From: Candidatus Omnitrophota bacterium
GTDB taxonomy: Bacteria; Omnitrophota; Gorgyraeia; 2-01-FULL-45-10
Reading direction: 5' to 3'
DNA length: 31,082 bases
Assembly: GCA_028716065.1 (NCBI GenBank)
Contig: JAQUQN010000006.1
Coordinates: forward strand, 1 to 31,082
Shown here: piece after piece, positions 21,594 to 29,932 of the stretch
Layout: every line of letters starts with the position of its first letter
Position numbering within the stretch: position 1 is the first letter of the stretch
Position numbers and translations under genes: made by a program
The notes under the pieces: model-generated
Told to the model about the DNA's origin: nothing
Seen by the model: the letters and a program-made list of their open reading frames with translations, nothing else
The model's database searches: none

Positions 21594-22810
21594 AGCTCGT
21601 AAGAGTAGGCAGCAAGCAGTTCGAAAAACTATGCCAGAGGAATTCGGGCAGGAATAAGCGGGTGGCGGAAAGCGTCCGCAATATTGTCGAGAACGTCAAG
21701 CTTTACGGCGACGAGGCGTTGATAAAATATACGAGAAAATTCGACAAGGTGAAGCTTAATGCCAGGGAGCTCAAGGTCTCGGCGGGCGAGGCCTCGGGTG
21801 CATACCAGGATATAAAGCCGGAATTCGTCTCCACGCTGAAGGTCGTGCTGGACAATATCACGAAGTTCTATAAGAAGCAGCTCAAGAAGTCCTGGAAGAT
21901 AAAGGACGCCGACGGGGTCCTCTTGGGAGAGAAGGTCATGCCGCTTGAGAAGGTGGGCGTGTACGTGCCGAGCGGCACCGTGCCGCTTATCTCCAGCGTC
22001 TACATGACGGTGATACCGGCGAAGATGGCAGGCGTCGGGAAGATAGTCCTCGTCACGCCTCCGAATAAATATAAATCGATAGACCCGCACATACTGGTGG
22101 TGGCGGACCTCCTGAAGGTGGATGAGATATACAAGATAGGCGGCGCGCAGGCGATAGCGGCGCTAGCCTTCGGGACGAAGACCGTACCCAAAGTGGATAA
22201 GATAGTCGGCCCGGGCAACAGCTACGTTACCGAGGCGAAGCGTCAGGTATTCGGTTATTGCGACATAGACATGCTCGCCGGCCCTACAGAGGTGGTTATA
22301 ATAGCAAATCATCTTTCGAATATTAATTTTATTCTGGCGGACCTGGAGGCGCAGGCGGAACATTTCATGGGGCTCTCTATCCTGATAACAAATTCGAAGA
22401 AGATGGCGCGAGTTCTTAAAAAAGAGCCGATGAAGGGCTATATAATACTGGTGAAGAACATGAACGAGGCGGCAGAGGTATCTAACATGCTGGCGCCCGA
22501 GCATCTTCAGATAATGACCAACAACCCCAGGAAGATAGCCAATAAGATAACACACGCCGGGGCCATATTTTTAGGGCCTTACACTCCGGTGGCCATAGGC
22601 GATTATGTGGCCGGCCCCAGCCACGTCCTGCCGACCGGCGGCAGCGCGAGGTTCTTCTCGGGCTTAAGCCTTTCAGACTTTTATAAGAGTTCGCACGTCC
22701 TGTCATTCACGAAAAAGGCCCTCGAGAAGATAAGGGACCCGCTTGAGAAGATAGCCGGCATTGAGGGGCTCAGGAAGCACCTGGATTCGGTGAAGGTCAG
22801 GTTCGAGTAA
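21590..22810 (+). CDS. hisD: Histidinol dehydrogenase
   Basis: The 406-residue protein carries the HisD signatures VGVYVPSGTVPLISSVYMTVIPAKMAG, YKIGGAQAIAALAFGT, KIVGPGNSYVTEAKRQV, DMLAGPTEVVIIA, LEAQAEH (zinc ligands), APEHLQI and the late VAGPSHVLPTGGSARFFSGLS. It oxidises L-histidinol to histidine in two NAD-dependent steps, the last reactions of the pathway. ATG 21590 overlaps the alaS stop by 4 nt; the gap to hisB is 11 nt. Confidence 0.97.
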   Translation: MKLVRVGSKQFEKLCQRNSGRNKRVAESVRNIVENVKLYGDEALIKYTRKFDKVKLNARELKVSAGEASGAYQDIKPEFVSTLKVVLDNITKFYKKQLKKSWKIKDADGVLLGEKVMPLEKVGVYVPSGTVPLISSVYMTVIPAKMAGVGKIVLVTPPNKYKSIDPHILVVADLLKVDEIYKIGGAQAIAALAFGTKTVPKVDKIVGPGNSYVTEAKRQVFGYCDIDMLAGPTEVVIIANHLSNINFILADLEAQAEHFMGLSILITNSKKMARVLKKEPMKGYIILVKNMNEAAEVSNMLAPEHLQIMTNNPRKIANKITHAGAIFLGPYTPVAIGDYVAGPSHVLPTGGSARFFSGLSLSDFYKSSHVLSFTKKALEKIRDPLEKIAGIEGLRKHLDSVKVRFE

Positions 22811-22821
22811 AGGAGAAAGCT

Positions 22822-23433
22822 ATGAACAAGAAAACACGAAGCGCGACGATAAAACGGAAGACGAAGGAGACGGACATATCCGGTAAGTTGACGGTCGGCG
22901 GTAAAGGCAAGGCCGATATCAAGACCGGCATAGGATTCCTCGACCACATGCTCACGCTCTTCTCTTTCCACGGCCTGTTCGACCTTAATTTAAAGGCGAA
23001 GGGCGACCTGAACGTGGACAGCCATCACACCAACGAAGATATCGCGATATGCCTCGGCAAGGCGTTCAAAGACGCGCTCGGGGACTGCGCCGGCATAAAG
23101 AGGTTCGGTTCCAAAGAGGTGCCGATGGACCTGGCGAGCGCGAAGGTGATGGTCGATATCGGCGGGAGATACGCCTTCCTGTGGAGGATACCTCCGACAG
23201 TGGCCATAGAACAGGTCTCGCGCGACGAGGGGTATTCGTTTCTCGACGGCAAGGATTTTCTCGATACCTTCGCGAAGAACGCGAACATAAACCTGCATGT
23301 AGAGGTATATTCGGGCGAGGATGTCCACCATGTCCTTGAGGCGATATTCAAGGCGCTGGGGATGGCGCTTGATGAGGCGACTCAGATAGACGAGCGCAGG
23401 AAAGGAATACCATCGAGTAAAGGGATAATATGA
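22822..23433 (+). CDS. hisB: Imidazoleglycerol-phosphate dehydratase
   Basis: The 203-residue protein, preceded by AAAGGAG, has the paired metal-binding motifs of HisB: IGFLDHML, DSHHTNEDIAICLG and VHHVLEAIFKALGMAL, plus the start SATIKRKTKETDI. It dehydrates imidazole glycerol phosphate to imidazole acetol phosphate. It is the single-function enzyme, with no N-terminal histidinol-phosphatase fusion. Its stop overlaps hisH by 4 nt (ATGA). Confidence 0.97.
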   Translation: MNKKTRSATIKRKTKETDISGKLTVGGKGKADIKTGIGFLDHMLTLFSFHGLFDLNLKAKGDLNVDSHHTNEDIAICLGKAFKDALGDCAGIKRFGSKEVPMDLASAKVMVDIGGRYAFLWRIPPTVAIEQVSRDEGYSFLDGKDFLDTFAKNANINLHVEVYSGEDVHHVLEAIFKALGMALDEATQIDERRKGIPSSKGII

Positions 23434-24050
23434 TCGCAGTGGTCGATTACGGGATGGGGAATTTGCGCAGCGTCGAGAAGGCGCTTCAGGTTTGCGGCGC
23501 GAGGACGAAAGTCACCTCCGATCCGAAAGATCTAAGAAGAGCCGGAAAAATAGTATTTCCAGGCGTCGGTTCCTTTGGCGAAGCGATGAAAGAACTGAAG
23601 CAGTTTAAATTGGTTCAGCCGATAAAAGACGCGATCGCCGAGGGGAAACCGTTCCTGGGGCTCTGCCTGGGATTACAGTTATTATTCGAGAAAAGCGCCG
23701 AAGCGCCTGGTATCAAAGGGCTGTGCGTACTGCGCGGCGAGTCGAAGAGATTTAAGGCCCGAGGCCTGAAAGTTCCACACATGGGGTGGAACACGATCGT
23801 ACGGCGTACAGCGTACGGCGTACAGCGTTCGAACATATTACGGGGCGTGCCTGATGATTCATACATGTATTTCGTCCATTCGTACTACGCCGTGCCGAAA
23901 GATAAAAGAGTGATTCTTACGACGACAGATTACGGGATGAATTTCGCATCGGGAATACACAAGGATAATATTTACGCTTTTCAGTTCCATCCGGAGAAGA
24001 GCCAGGGCCTTGGGCTGAAGATACTGGAAAACTTCGTGGGATTAAGATGA
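23430..24050 (+). CDS. hisH: Imidazole glycerol phosphate synthase, glutaminase subunit
   Basis: The 206-residue class I glutamine amidotransferase has DYGMGNLRSVEKAL, FPGVGSFGEAM, the nucleophile Cys in GLCLGLQLLFE and the His-Glu pair in FQFHPEKSQGLG. It supplies ammonia to HisF through the HisH-HisF complex; both subunits are in this operon. A short loop (RRTAYGVQRSN) before LRGVPDDSYMYFVHSYY is encoded by a tandem GTACGGC/GTACAGC heptad array (23799-23833), apparently tolerated because the loop is at the surface. It overlaps hisB upstream and hisA downstream by 4 nt each. Confidence 0.97.
   Translation: MIAVVDYGMGNLRSVEKALQVCGARTKVTSDPKDLRRAGKIVFPGVGSFGEAMKELKQFKLVQPIKDAIAEGKPFLGLCLGLQLLFEKSAEAPGIKGLCVLRGESKRFKARGLKVPHMGWNTIVRRTAYGVQRSNILRGVPDDSYMYFVHSYYAVPKDKRVILTTTDYGMNFASGIHKDNIYAFQFHPEKSQGLGLKILENFVGLR
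23799..23833 (+). repeat. GTACRGC heptad array inside hisH
   Basis: Two copies of the 14-mer GTACGGCGTACAGC (four 7-nt units), followed by a diverged unit GTTCGAA, lie in frame in a loop-coding part of hisH. Each unit contains the palindrome GTAC. Confidence 0.85.
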
Positions 24051-24769
24051 AGGTTATACCGGCGATAGATATCAGGGGCGGCAAGGTTGTCCGTCTCAGG
24101 CAGGGATCGATAAATGAGGAGACGGTCTATTCGGATTCGCCTTTGGAGACGGCCGAGCACTGGTCATCTTACGGCGTAGAGATGATCCACATCGTGGACC
24201 TGGACGGCGCCTTTGAGGGCCGGTTGAAGAATCTCGATATCGTCAGAGATATCGCCAAAAGAGTGAAGGCGAAGATCGAGCTGGGAGGCGGTATCAGAGA
24301 CGAGTCTGCCATAAGAAAGGCGCTCGACGCCGGCATATCGAAGGTCGTGATAGGGACAAGGGCGCTCGATGGAGATTTTCTTAAAAAGTTGGATAAGGAG
24401 ATGAAAGGATCCCTCGTAGTCGGTATCGACGCGAGGCGCGGCATCGTCCATACCAAAGGATGGGTATTCAAAACCCGGATGAAGGCCGTCGATCTGGCTA
24501 AAAATATAGAGGCCGAGGGTATAAGAACAATAAATTATACCGATATTTCCAAAGACGGGATGATGGAAGGGCCGAGTTTGAACAGCATAAAGGAGATACT
24601 GAAAGCTGTAGATATAGACGTAGTCGCTTCCGGAGGTATTTCGAGCATGGAAGACGTCAAGAACTTGAAGGCGCTTGAGAAGGACGGCCTTTGCGGCATG
24701 ATAATAGGCAAGGCGCTGTATGAGAATACAATTGACCTTAAGGAAGCGATAAGAGTGTGTGAGTTGTGA
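24047..24769 (+). CDS. hisA: Phosphoribosylformimino-5-aminoimidazole carboxamide ribotide isomerase
   Basis: The 240-residue TIM barrel begins MKVIPAIDIRGGKVVRLRQG, with catalytic Asp8, and has IVDLDGAFEG, ELGGGIRDE, NYTDISKDGMMEGPS with catalytic Asp and VVASGGISSMEDV, the paired phosphate sites of the HisA/HisF family. It catalyses the Amadori isomerisation of ProFAR to PRFAR. The last codons and the stop (TGA 24767-24769) lie inside a GAGTT heptad array that runs on into the 32-nt gap before hisF. Confidence 0.97.
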   Translation: MKVIPAIDIRGGKVVRLRQGSINEETVYSDSPLETAEHWSSYGVEMIHIVDLDGAFEGRLKNLDIVRDIAKRVKAKIELGGGIRDESAIRKALDAGISKVVIGTRALDGDFLKKLDKEMKGSLVVGIDARRGIVHTKGWVFKTRMKAVDLAKNIEAEGIRTINYTDISKDGMMEGPSLNSIKEILKAVDIDVVASGGISSMEDVKNLKALEKDGLCGMIIGKALYENTIDLKEAIRVCEL

Positions 24770-24795
24770 GTTTGGAGTTGTGAGTTTGGAGTTGG
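24761..24795 (+). repeat. GAGTT heptad array spanning the hisA stop codon
   Basis: Five 7-nt units (GAGTTGT GAGTTTG repeated, then GAGTTGG) start inside hisA and continue to just before the hisF start. The array also creates an untranslated gap in an otherwise overlapping gene row. Confidence 0.9.
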
Positions 24796-24801
24796 AGTGA
24801 G

Positions 24802-25572
24802 ATGTTGACAAAAAGAATAATACCGTGTCTCGATATAAAAGAGGGGCGCGTGGTAAAGGGCGTCAATTTTATAAATTTACGCGATGCCGGAGACCCGGTC
24901 GAGAACGCGAAATTCTATGATAAAGAAGGCGCGGACGAGCTGGTCTTCCTGGACATAACCGCCAGCCACGAGAAGAGGAAGACGACCCTGGAGCTGGCAC
25001 GCCGAGTGGCTGAGTCGATATTTCTGCCATTTACGGTAGGCGGGGGCATAAGGACATTACAGGATATAAGAGACCTCCTGAACGCCGGCTGTGACAAGGT
25101 CTCCATCAATACGGCCGCCGTGAAAGAACCGGATTTTGTTAAGAAGGCCTCGGCGAGGTTCGGCAGCCAGTGTATAGTCGTTGCCATAGACGCCAAGTGT
25201 AGAGTGAAGACCCGTTCCAGCCAAAAATGGGAAGTCTTCATAAACGGCGGCAGGGTCCCCACCGGTCTCGATGCCCTGAAATGGGCCAAAAAGATGGAAG
25301 CTTTCGGCGCTGGAGAGATACTTCTTACAAGTATGGATTATGACGGTACGAAAGAAGGTTATGACATCGAATTGACTCGCAGAATAAGTGAATCTGTCGA
25401 TATACCGGTCATAGCGTCAGGAGGCGCTGGTAATCTGGAGCACCTCCGTGAAGCCCTGGACGAAGGCAGGGCGGATGCCGCGCTTGCGGCCTCCATATTC
25501 CATTTCAGGCAGTATTCTGTCAACGAAGCGAAAAAATATTTAAAGAAAAAAGGAGTGGCGGTAAGATTATGA
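24802..25572 (+). CDS. hisF: Imidazole glycerol phosphate synthase, cyclase subunit
   Basis: The 256-residue barrel has RIIPCLDIKEGRVVKGVNF, with catalytic Asp11, DITASHEKRKT, PFTVGGGIRTLQDI, VVAIDAK, LLTSMDYDGTKEGYD with the second catalytic Asp, and VIASGGAGNLEHLREAL. It converts PRFAR plus HisH-derived ammonia to imidazole glycerol phosphate and AICAR. Its stop overlaps hisI by 4 nt. The ribosome binding site is poor (GAGTGAG), and the GAGTT array lies directly upstream. Confidence 0.97.
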   Translation: MLTKRIIPCLDIKEGRVVKGVNFINLRDAGDPVENAKFYDKEGADELVFLDITASHEKRKTTLELARRVAESIFLPFTVGGGIRTLQDIRDLLNAGCDKVSINTAAVKEPDFVKKASARFGSQCIVVAIDAKCRVKTRSSQKWEVFINGGRVPTGLDALKWAKKMEAFGAGEILLTSMDYDGTKEGYDIELTRRISESVDIPVIASGGAGNLEHLREALDEGRADAALAASIFHFRQYSVNEAKKYLKKKGVAVRL

Positions 25573-25952
25573 TTAAATTGTTGGAAAATCTAAAATTTGA
25601 TGAGAAGGGTTTGATACCCGTAATAATACAGGATGAAAAGTCTAAGAGTGTGCTCACGCTCTGTTACATGAACGAAGAAGCGCTCAAGAAAACAGTCGAA
25701 GAAGGCAGGATCTACGTGTACAGGCGCTCCAAAGGGAAACTGATGCTGAAGGGCGAGACGAGCGGCTGTGTCCAGAAGGTAAAGGCTCTCTATATAGATT
25801 GCGAAGGCAATTCGCTTCTGTTCGAGGTCGAACAGAATATCGCGGCGTGCCACGAAGGTTTTTTTACCTGTTATTTCCGCAAGGTGTCCAAAGATGGCAG
25901 CATGGAGACGGTGGGTAAAAGGATCTTTGACCCGAAGAAGGTGTATAAATAA
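25569..25952 (+). CDS. hisI: Phosphoribosyl-AMP cyclohydrolase
   Basis: The 127-residue protein has the HisI zinc-site motifs: LCYMNEEALKKTVEEGRIYVYRRSKGKLMLKGETSG, then CVQKV, YIDCEGNSLLFEVEQ and ACHEGFFTCYFR. It opens the adenine ring of PR-AMP. It is the single-function form, and no hisE (PR-ATP pyrophosphatase) is fused or adjacent. The junction to trpE is TAATG, a 1-nt overlap, coupling the last his gene to the first trp gene. Confidence 0.96.
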   Translation: MIKLLENLKFDEKGLIPVIIQDEKSKSVLTLCYMNEEALKKTVEEGRIYVYRRSKGKLMLKGETSGCVQKVKALYIDCEGNSLLFEVEQNIAACHEGFFTCYFRKVSKDGSMETVGKRIFDPKKVYK

Positions 25953-27436
25953 TGCTATATCCGAATAAGGAAGAGTTCATACAACTGTCGAAAGAAGGTA
26001 ACGTCATACCTGTCTATAAAGATATCCTGGCGGACTTCGAGACGCCTCTGTCCGCTTTCACCAAGATAGATACGGGCGACCACTCATTTCTCCTGGAATC
26101 GGTGGAAGGGCAGGAGAAGATAGCCAGGTACTCGTTTTTAGGCAGCGACCCGTCGCTGGTCTTTTCGAGCAAGGGCGACAAGATACATCTTCGCGAAGGC
26201 AAAATATCCAGCCATTTCGTGACGAAGGACGATCCTATCGAAGAGCTGAGAAAGATAATGGCGCGTTACAAGTTTGTCGCCGTAAAAGGGCTGCCCCGTT
26301 TCTGCGGAGGACTGGTAGGATTTTTCGGATATGACATGGTGCGGTTCATCGAAGAGATCCCGGACAAAAATCCGGACGAGCTGAAGCTTCCGGATTCGGT
26401 CTACATGCTTACCGACACCCTTCTAATCTTCGACCATATTGACCACAAGATAAAGGTAGTGTCCAATGTGCATGTCAAGGGCGACCCGTCGCGCGCATAT
26501 GACGAAGCCGCGCGCAAGATAAACAGGTTCGTTTCCCAGATCAAGAGCCCGCCCCACAAGCACGGTTCTCACATTACGCTTAAGAGAAAGACGTCTCAGC
26601 TGCGGATAAAATCGAATCTTCAGAAGGCCGGGTTCGAGGCCGCCGTAAGAAAGGCCAAGAAGTATATAAAAGCAGGGGACATAATTCAAGTTGCCCTCTC
26701 ACAGAGGCTCGAAGTGCCGATACAGTCTACGCCGTTCCAGATATACAGGTCGCTCCGTTCGATCAATCCCTCGCCTTACATGTACTATCTGAAACTGGGC
26801 GACTTTTCTCTCGTCGGTTCATCGCCGGAGATCATGGTCCGGTGCGAAGACGGCATAGTAGAGCTGAGGCCTATCGCCGGGACGCGGCCCAGGGGAAAGA
26901 CGGAAGAGGAGGACTCGAAATTTGCCAAAGAACTGTTGGCTGACCCGAAGGAACGGGCCGAGCATATAATGCTGGTCGACCTCGGAAGGAACGATGTCGG
27001 CAGGGTCTGTAATTATAAGTCCGTCAGGGTGTCGGAGTTGATGGTGATCGAGAAGTATTCACACGTCATGCATATCGTGAGCGACGTCTCGGGTAAACTG
27101 AAGCGGGGGAAGGACGCTTTCGACGTCTTGAAAGCGGCCTTTCCGGCAGGCACGGTGACGGGCGCCCCGAAGGTGCGGGCCATGGAGATAATAGATGAAC
27201 TTGAGAACGTCAGGCGCGGCACGTATGCCGGCAGCGTCGGCTATTTCAGTTTTTCCGGAAATCTCGATTCGTGCATAACCATCAGGACGATACTCATTAA
27301 GGGAAGTACCGCTTACATACAGGTGGGGGCGGGGATAGTGGCGGATTCAAATCCGTCCAAAGAATATCAGGAGACGATGAACAAGGCAAAGGCCATGCTG
27401 CGGGCAATAGAGACGGCGGAACGGGGGCTGGAATGA
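25952..27436 (+). CDS. trpE: Anthranilate synthase component I
   Basis: The 494-residue protein contains SFLLESVEGQEKIARYSFLG, where LLES belongs to the tryptophan feedback site. The chorismate-binding C-terminal half has IQVALSQRLEV, LVGSSPEIMVR, RPIAGTRPRGKT, HIMLVDLGRNDVGRV, and FPAGTVTGAPKVRAMEIIDELE. With TrpG it makes anthranilate from chorismate and glutamine. No leader peptide or attenuator precedes it, because it overlaps hisI by one nt, so trp-specific attenuation at this point is unlikely. Its stop overlaps trpG by 4 nt. Confidence 0.97.
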   Translation: MLYPNKEEFIQLSKEGNVIPVYKDILADFETPLSAFTKIDTGDHSFLLESVEGQEKIARYSFLGSDPSLVFSSKGDKIHLREGKISSHFVTKDDPIEELRKIMARYKFVAVKGLPRFCGGLVGFFGYDMVRFIEEIPDKNPDELKLPDSVYMLTDTLLIFDHIDHKIKVVSNVHVKGDPSRAYDEAARKINRFVSQIKSPPHKHGSHITLKRKTSQLRIKSNLQKAGFEAAVRKAKKYIKAGDIIQVALSQRLEVPIQSTPFQIYRSLRSINPSPYMYYLKLGDFSLVGSSPEIMVRCEDGIVELRPIAGTRPRGKTEEEDSKFAKELLADPKERAEHIMLVDLGRNDVGRVCNYKSVRVSELMVIEKYSHVMHIVSDVSGKLKRGKDAFDVLKAAFPAGTVTGAPKVRAMEIIDELENVRRGTYAGSVGYFSFSGNLDSCITIRTILIKGSTAYIQVGAGIVADSNPSKEYQETMNKAKAMLRAIETAERGLE

Positions 27437-27996
27437 TCCTGGTCATCGACAATTACGATTCGTTTACCTATAATCTCGTTCAATATCTCGGAGAGCTCGG
27501 AGCCAAGCTCGCGGTATATCGTAACAACAAGATAACGCTGGGCCAGATAAACAAGATGGGCCCTGAAAAGATAGTCATATCTCCGGGTCCGGGCGAACCG
27601 AAAGATGCCGGTGTCTCGAAAGAGGTCATACTCAATTTCGGAAAGGTCATACCGATACTCGGAGTCTGCCTGGGCCATCAGGCGATAGGAGAGGCGTTCG
27701 GCGGAAAGATAATAGGCGCGAAGTCCCTTATGCACGGCAAGACATCGCTCATTTATCACGACGGAAAAGCGATATTCAAGGGGATGCCGAATCCCTTCGA
27801 GGCGACGAGATACCATTCACTCATAATAGAGAGAGCGACTTTCCCGAAATGCTTAAGGATCACGGCGCATACCAAAGATAAGGAGGTGATGGGGCTGCAG
27901 CATAAGGATTATCCCATATATGGTGTCCAGTTCCATCCCGAATCTATTCTTACTGCTGAAGGAAAGAAATTGTTGAAGAATTTTTTAGATTTATGA
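27433..27996 (+). CDS. trpG: Anthranilate synthase component II (glutamine amidotransferase)
   Basis: The 187-residue class I amidotransferase has ILVIDNYDSFTYNLVQYLGELG, SPGPGEPKDAG, the nucleophile Cys in LGVCLGHQAIGEAFGG and GVQFHPESILT with the catalytic His-Glu. It delivers ammonia to TrpE; it might also serve para-aminobenzoate synthase, as in some bacteria with a single subunit. Its stop codon TGA opens the 84-nt palindromic GATTACA array before trpD. Confidence 0.97.
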   Translation: MILVIDNYDSFTYNLVQYLGELGAKLAVYRNNKITLGQINKMGPEKIVISPGPGEPKDAGVSKEVILNFGKVIPILGVCLGHQAIGEAFGGKIIGAKSLMHGKTSLIYHDGKAIFKGMPNPFEATRYHSLIIERATFPKCLRITAHTKDKEVMGLQHKDYPIYGVQFHPESILTAEGKKLLKNFLDL

Positions 27997-28078
27997 TTAC
28001 ACAGATTAAAAATTTGATTACACAGATTTCTATATCGAGAAATAATCTGCGCAATCTTTTTAAAAATCTGTGTAATCA
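27995..28078 (+). repeat. 84-nt imperfect palindrome of GATTACA-type heptads
   Basis: TGATTACACAGATT occurs at 27994-28007 and 28015-28028 (21 nt apart), and its inverse AATCTGTGTAATCA at 28065-28078, with a variant inverse at 28043-28056. The element divides into exactly twelve 7-nt units. As RNA it would fold into a long hairpin in the 106-nt trpG-trpD gap, where it may act as a processing or attenuation structure. Confidence 0.8.
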
Positions 28079-28102
28079 CTTTATGAATTGTGAGGTTCTG
28101 AC

Positions 28103-29158
28103 ATGATAAGAGAAGCGATAGAGAAAGTCGTAAAACGGATCGACCTTACCGAAGACGAGATGTGCGCCTCTTTCGATGAAATAATGACGGGCAAGGCTAC
28201 GGGCGCGCAGATAGGCGCTTTTATCACGGCCCTGCGGATGAAGGGAGAAACGGTCGACGAGATAACGGCCGCCGCGAAGGTGATGAGGGCAAAATCGCTC
28301 AAGATCCACGCCGGCAAGAGAGTGGTCGATATAGACAGGGATGATATAAATATCGATGAGGAGACGATCATCGATACCTGCGGGACCGGAGGCAGCCAAA
28401 CGAACACCTTCAATATATCTACCACTGTCGCATTCGTGGTGGCTGGGGCGGGCCTCAAGGTAGCGAAGCACGGTAACCGCTCCGCGTCGAGCCAGGTGGG
28501 CTCGGCCGATGTCCTCGAGGCTCTCGGAGTGAATCTCGATACTCCTCCGGAAGTCGTGGAAAAATGCATACACGAGATAGGTATCGGATTCATGTACGCG
28601 CCGCTCTTTCATGGCGCCATGAAGTACGCCGTGACCCCGAGAAAAGAGATAGGCATACGGACCATATTTAATATACTGGGGCCGTTATCGAATCCGGCAG
28701 GCGCTACGAGCCAGGTATTGGGCGTCTATGAAGCAGGGCTTACGGAAGTGATGGCGAAGGTCCTGAAGAATTTAGGATCAAGAAGCGCATTTGTCGTGTA
28801 CGGCATGGATACGCTCGACGAAGCGACGATAACCGGAAAGACCAGGGTAAGCGAATTGAAAGACGGGAACATACGCACGTATTACATAACGCCCGAAAAG
28901 TTCGGGATCAGAAGGGCACGGCTTGATGATATCGCCGGGGGCGATGCAAAGGAAAACGCCTCGACTATAATATCCATTCTTAAAGGAGAGAAGGGGCCCA
29001 AAAGAGATGTTGTCTTATTGAATGCCTCGCTCTCGCTCGTAGCCGGCCTGAAGGCGAAAGACTTTAAAGAAGGCATGAGATTGGCCGCGGAGTCGATAGA
29101 TTCGGGCAGGGCTAAGGATAAGTTGGTAAGATTAGTGGAGTTCACGAATAAGAGATGA
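28103..29158 (+). CDS. trpD: Anthranilate phosphoribosyltransferase
   Basis: The 351-residue protein has the PRPP-binding DTCGTGGSQTNTFNISTTVAFV, KHGNRSASSQVGSADVLEALG, FMYAPLFHGAMKYAVTPRKEIGIRTIFNILGPLSNPA and the late GMDTLDEATITG. It transfers phosphoribose from PRPP to anthranilate. ATG 28103 follows GAGG and is separated from trpG by the palindromic element, the largest gap in the row. Its stop overlaps trpC by 4 nt. Confidence 0.97.
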   Translation: MIREAIEKVVKRIDLTEDEMCASFDEIMTGKATGAQIGAFITALRMKGETVDEITAAAKVMRAKSLKIHAGKRVVDIDRDDINIDEETIIDTCGTGGSQTNTFNISTTVAFVVAGAGLKVAKHGNRSASSQVGSADVLEALGVNLDTPPEVVEKCIHEIGIGFMYAPLFHGAMKYAVTPRKEIGIRTIFNILGPLSNPAGATSQVLGVYEAGLTEVMAKVLKNLGSRSAFVVYGMDTLDEATITGKTRVSELKDGNIRTYYITPEKFGIRRARLDDIAGGDAKENASTIISILKGEKGPKRDVVLLNASLSLVAGLKAKDFKEGMRLAAESIDSGRAKDKLVRLVEFTNKR

Positions 29159-29931
29159 TACTTGCGCGTATAATAGAAGAGAAGAAGCGGGTGGTCGAAG
29201 AGGCGAAACGCACCAGGCCCGAGGACGATGTCATTAAAGAAGCGCGGGCTACTTGCGTGAAGAGTTCTTTCAAAAAGAACATCTCGCGGCCCCATCATAT
29301 AAATCTGATAGCGGAGATAAAGAAGGCGTCTCCCTCCAGGGGTATACTGAGGGGCGACTTCAATCCGGCCAAGATAGCCATCACGTATCAGGCGAACGGC
29401 GCGAGCGCCGTAAGCGTCCTGACGGATGAGAGGTTCTTCGAGGGCAGGCTTGAATATATAAAAAAGATAAAGGAGAATATCTCTCTTCCGGTCTTAAGGA
29501 AGGATTTCATCATCGACGAATACCAGATATACGAGAGCGCAGCCGGCGGCGCGGACGCCATACTTCTGATATCCGAAATACTTTCCGTGAACGAGCTGGC
29601 CAAATTTTATAATCTCGCCACCACGCTGGGCCTCGATGCGCTGGTCGAGATACACAACGAAGAAGACCTTGAGAAGGCCGTGGCAGCCGGCGCGGCAATA
29701 ATCGGTATCAATAACAGGGACCTGCACACGTTCAAGGTGGACATCACCGTAACGCAGAAACTGATACGCCTCATACCTCAGAACAAGGTGATCGTATCGG
29801 AAAGCGGAATAAAAAGTTATGAGGATGTGATGTTCCTGAAATCTCTCGGTGTTAACGCCGTATTGATAGGCGAAGCGTTCATGGAAGCAGAGGATATCGC
29901 GGCGAAGATGCGCGAAATTATGAGATACTGA
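29155..29931 (+). CDS. trpC: Indole-3-glycerol-phosphate synthase
   Basis: The 258-residue TIM barrel has LIAEIKKASPSRGILRGDF (catalytic Lys and substrate phosphate region), VLTDERFFEGRLEYI, VLRKDFIIDEYQIYESAAGGADAILLI, ALVEIHNEEDLEKA, IGINNRDLHTFKVD and VSESGIKSYEDV. It closes the indole ring from CdRP. It is not fused to trpF, which follows as a separate gene after 1 nt. Confidence 0.97.
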   Translation: MILARIIEEKKRVVEEAKRTRPEDDVIKEARATCVKSSFKKNISRPHHINLIAEIKKASPSRGILRGDFNPAKIAITYQANGASAVSVLTDERFFEGRLEYIKKIKENISLPVLRKDFIIDEYQIYESAAGGADAILLISEILSVNELAKFYNLATTLGLDALVEIHNEEDLEKAVAAGAAIIGINNRDLHTFKVDITVTQKLIRLIPQNKVIVSESGIKSYEDVMFLKSLGVNAVLIGEAFMEAEDIAAKMREIMRY

Positions 29932-29932
29932 T

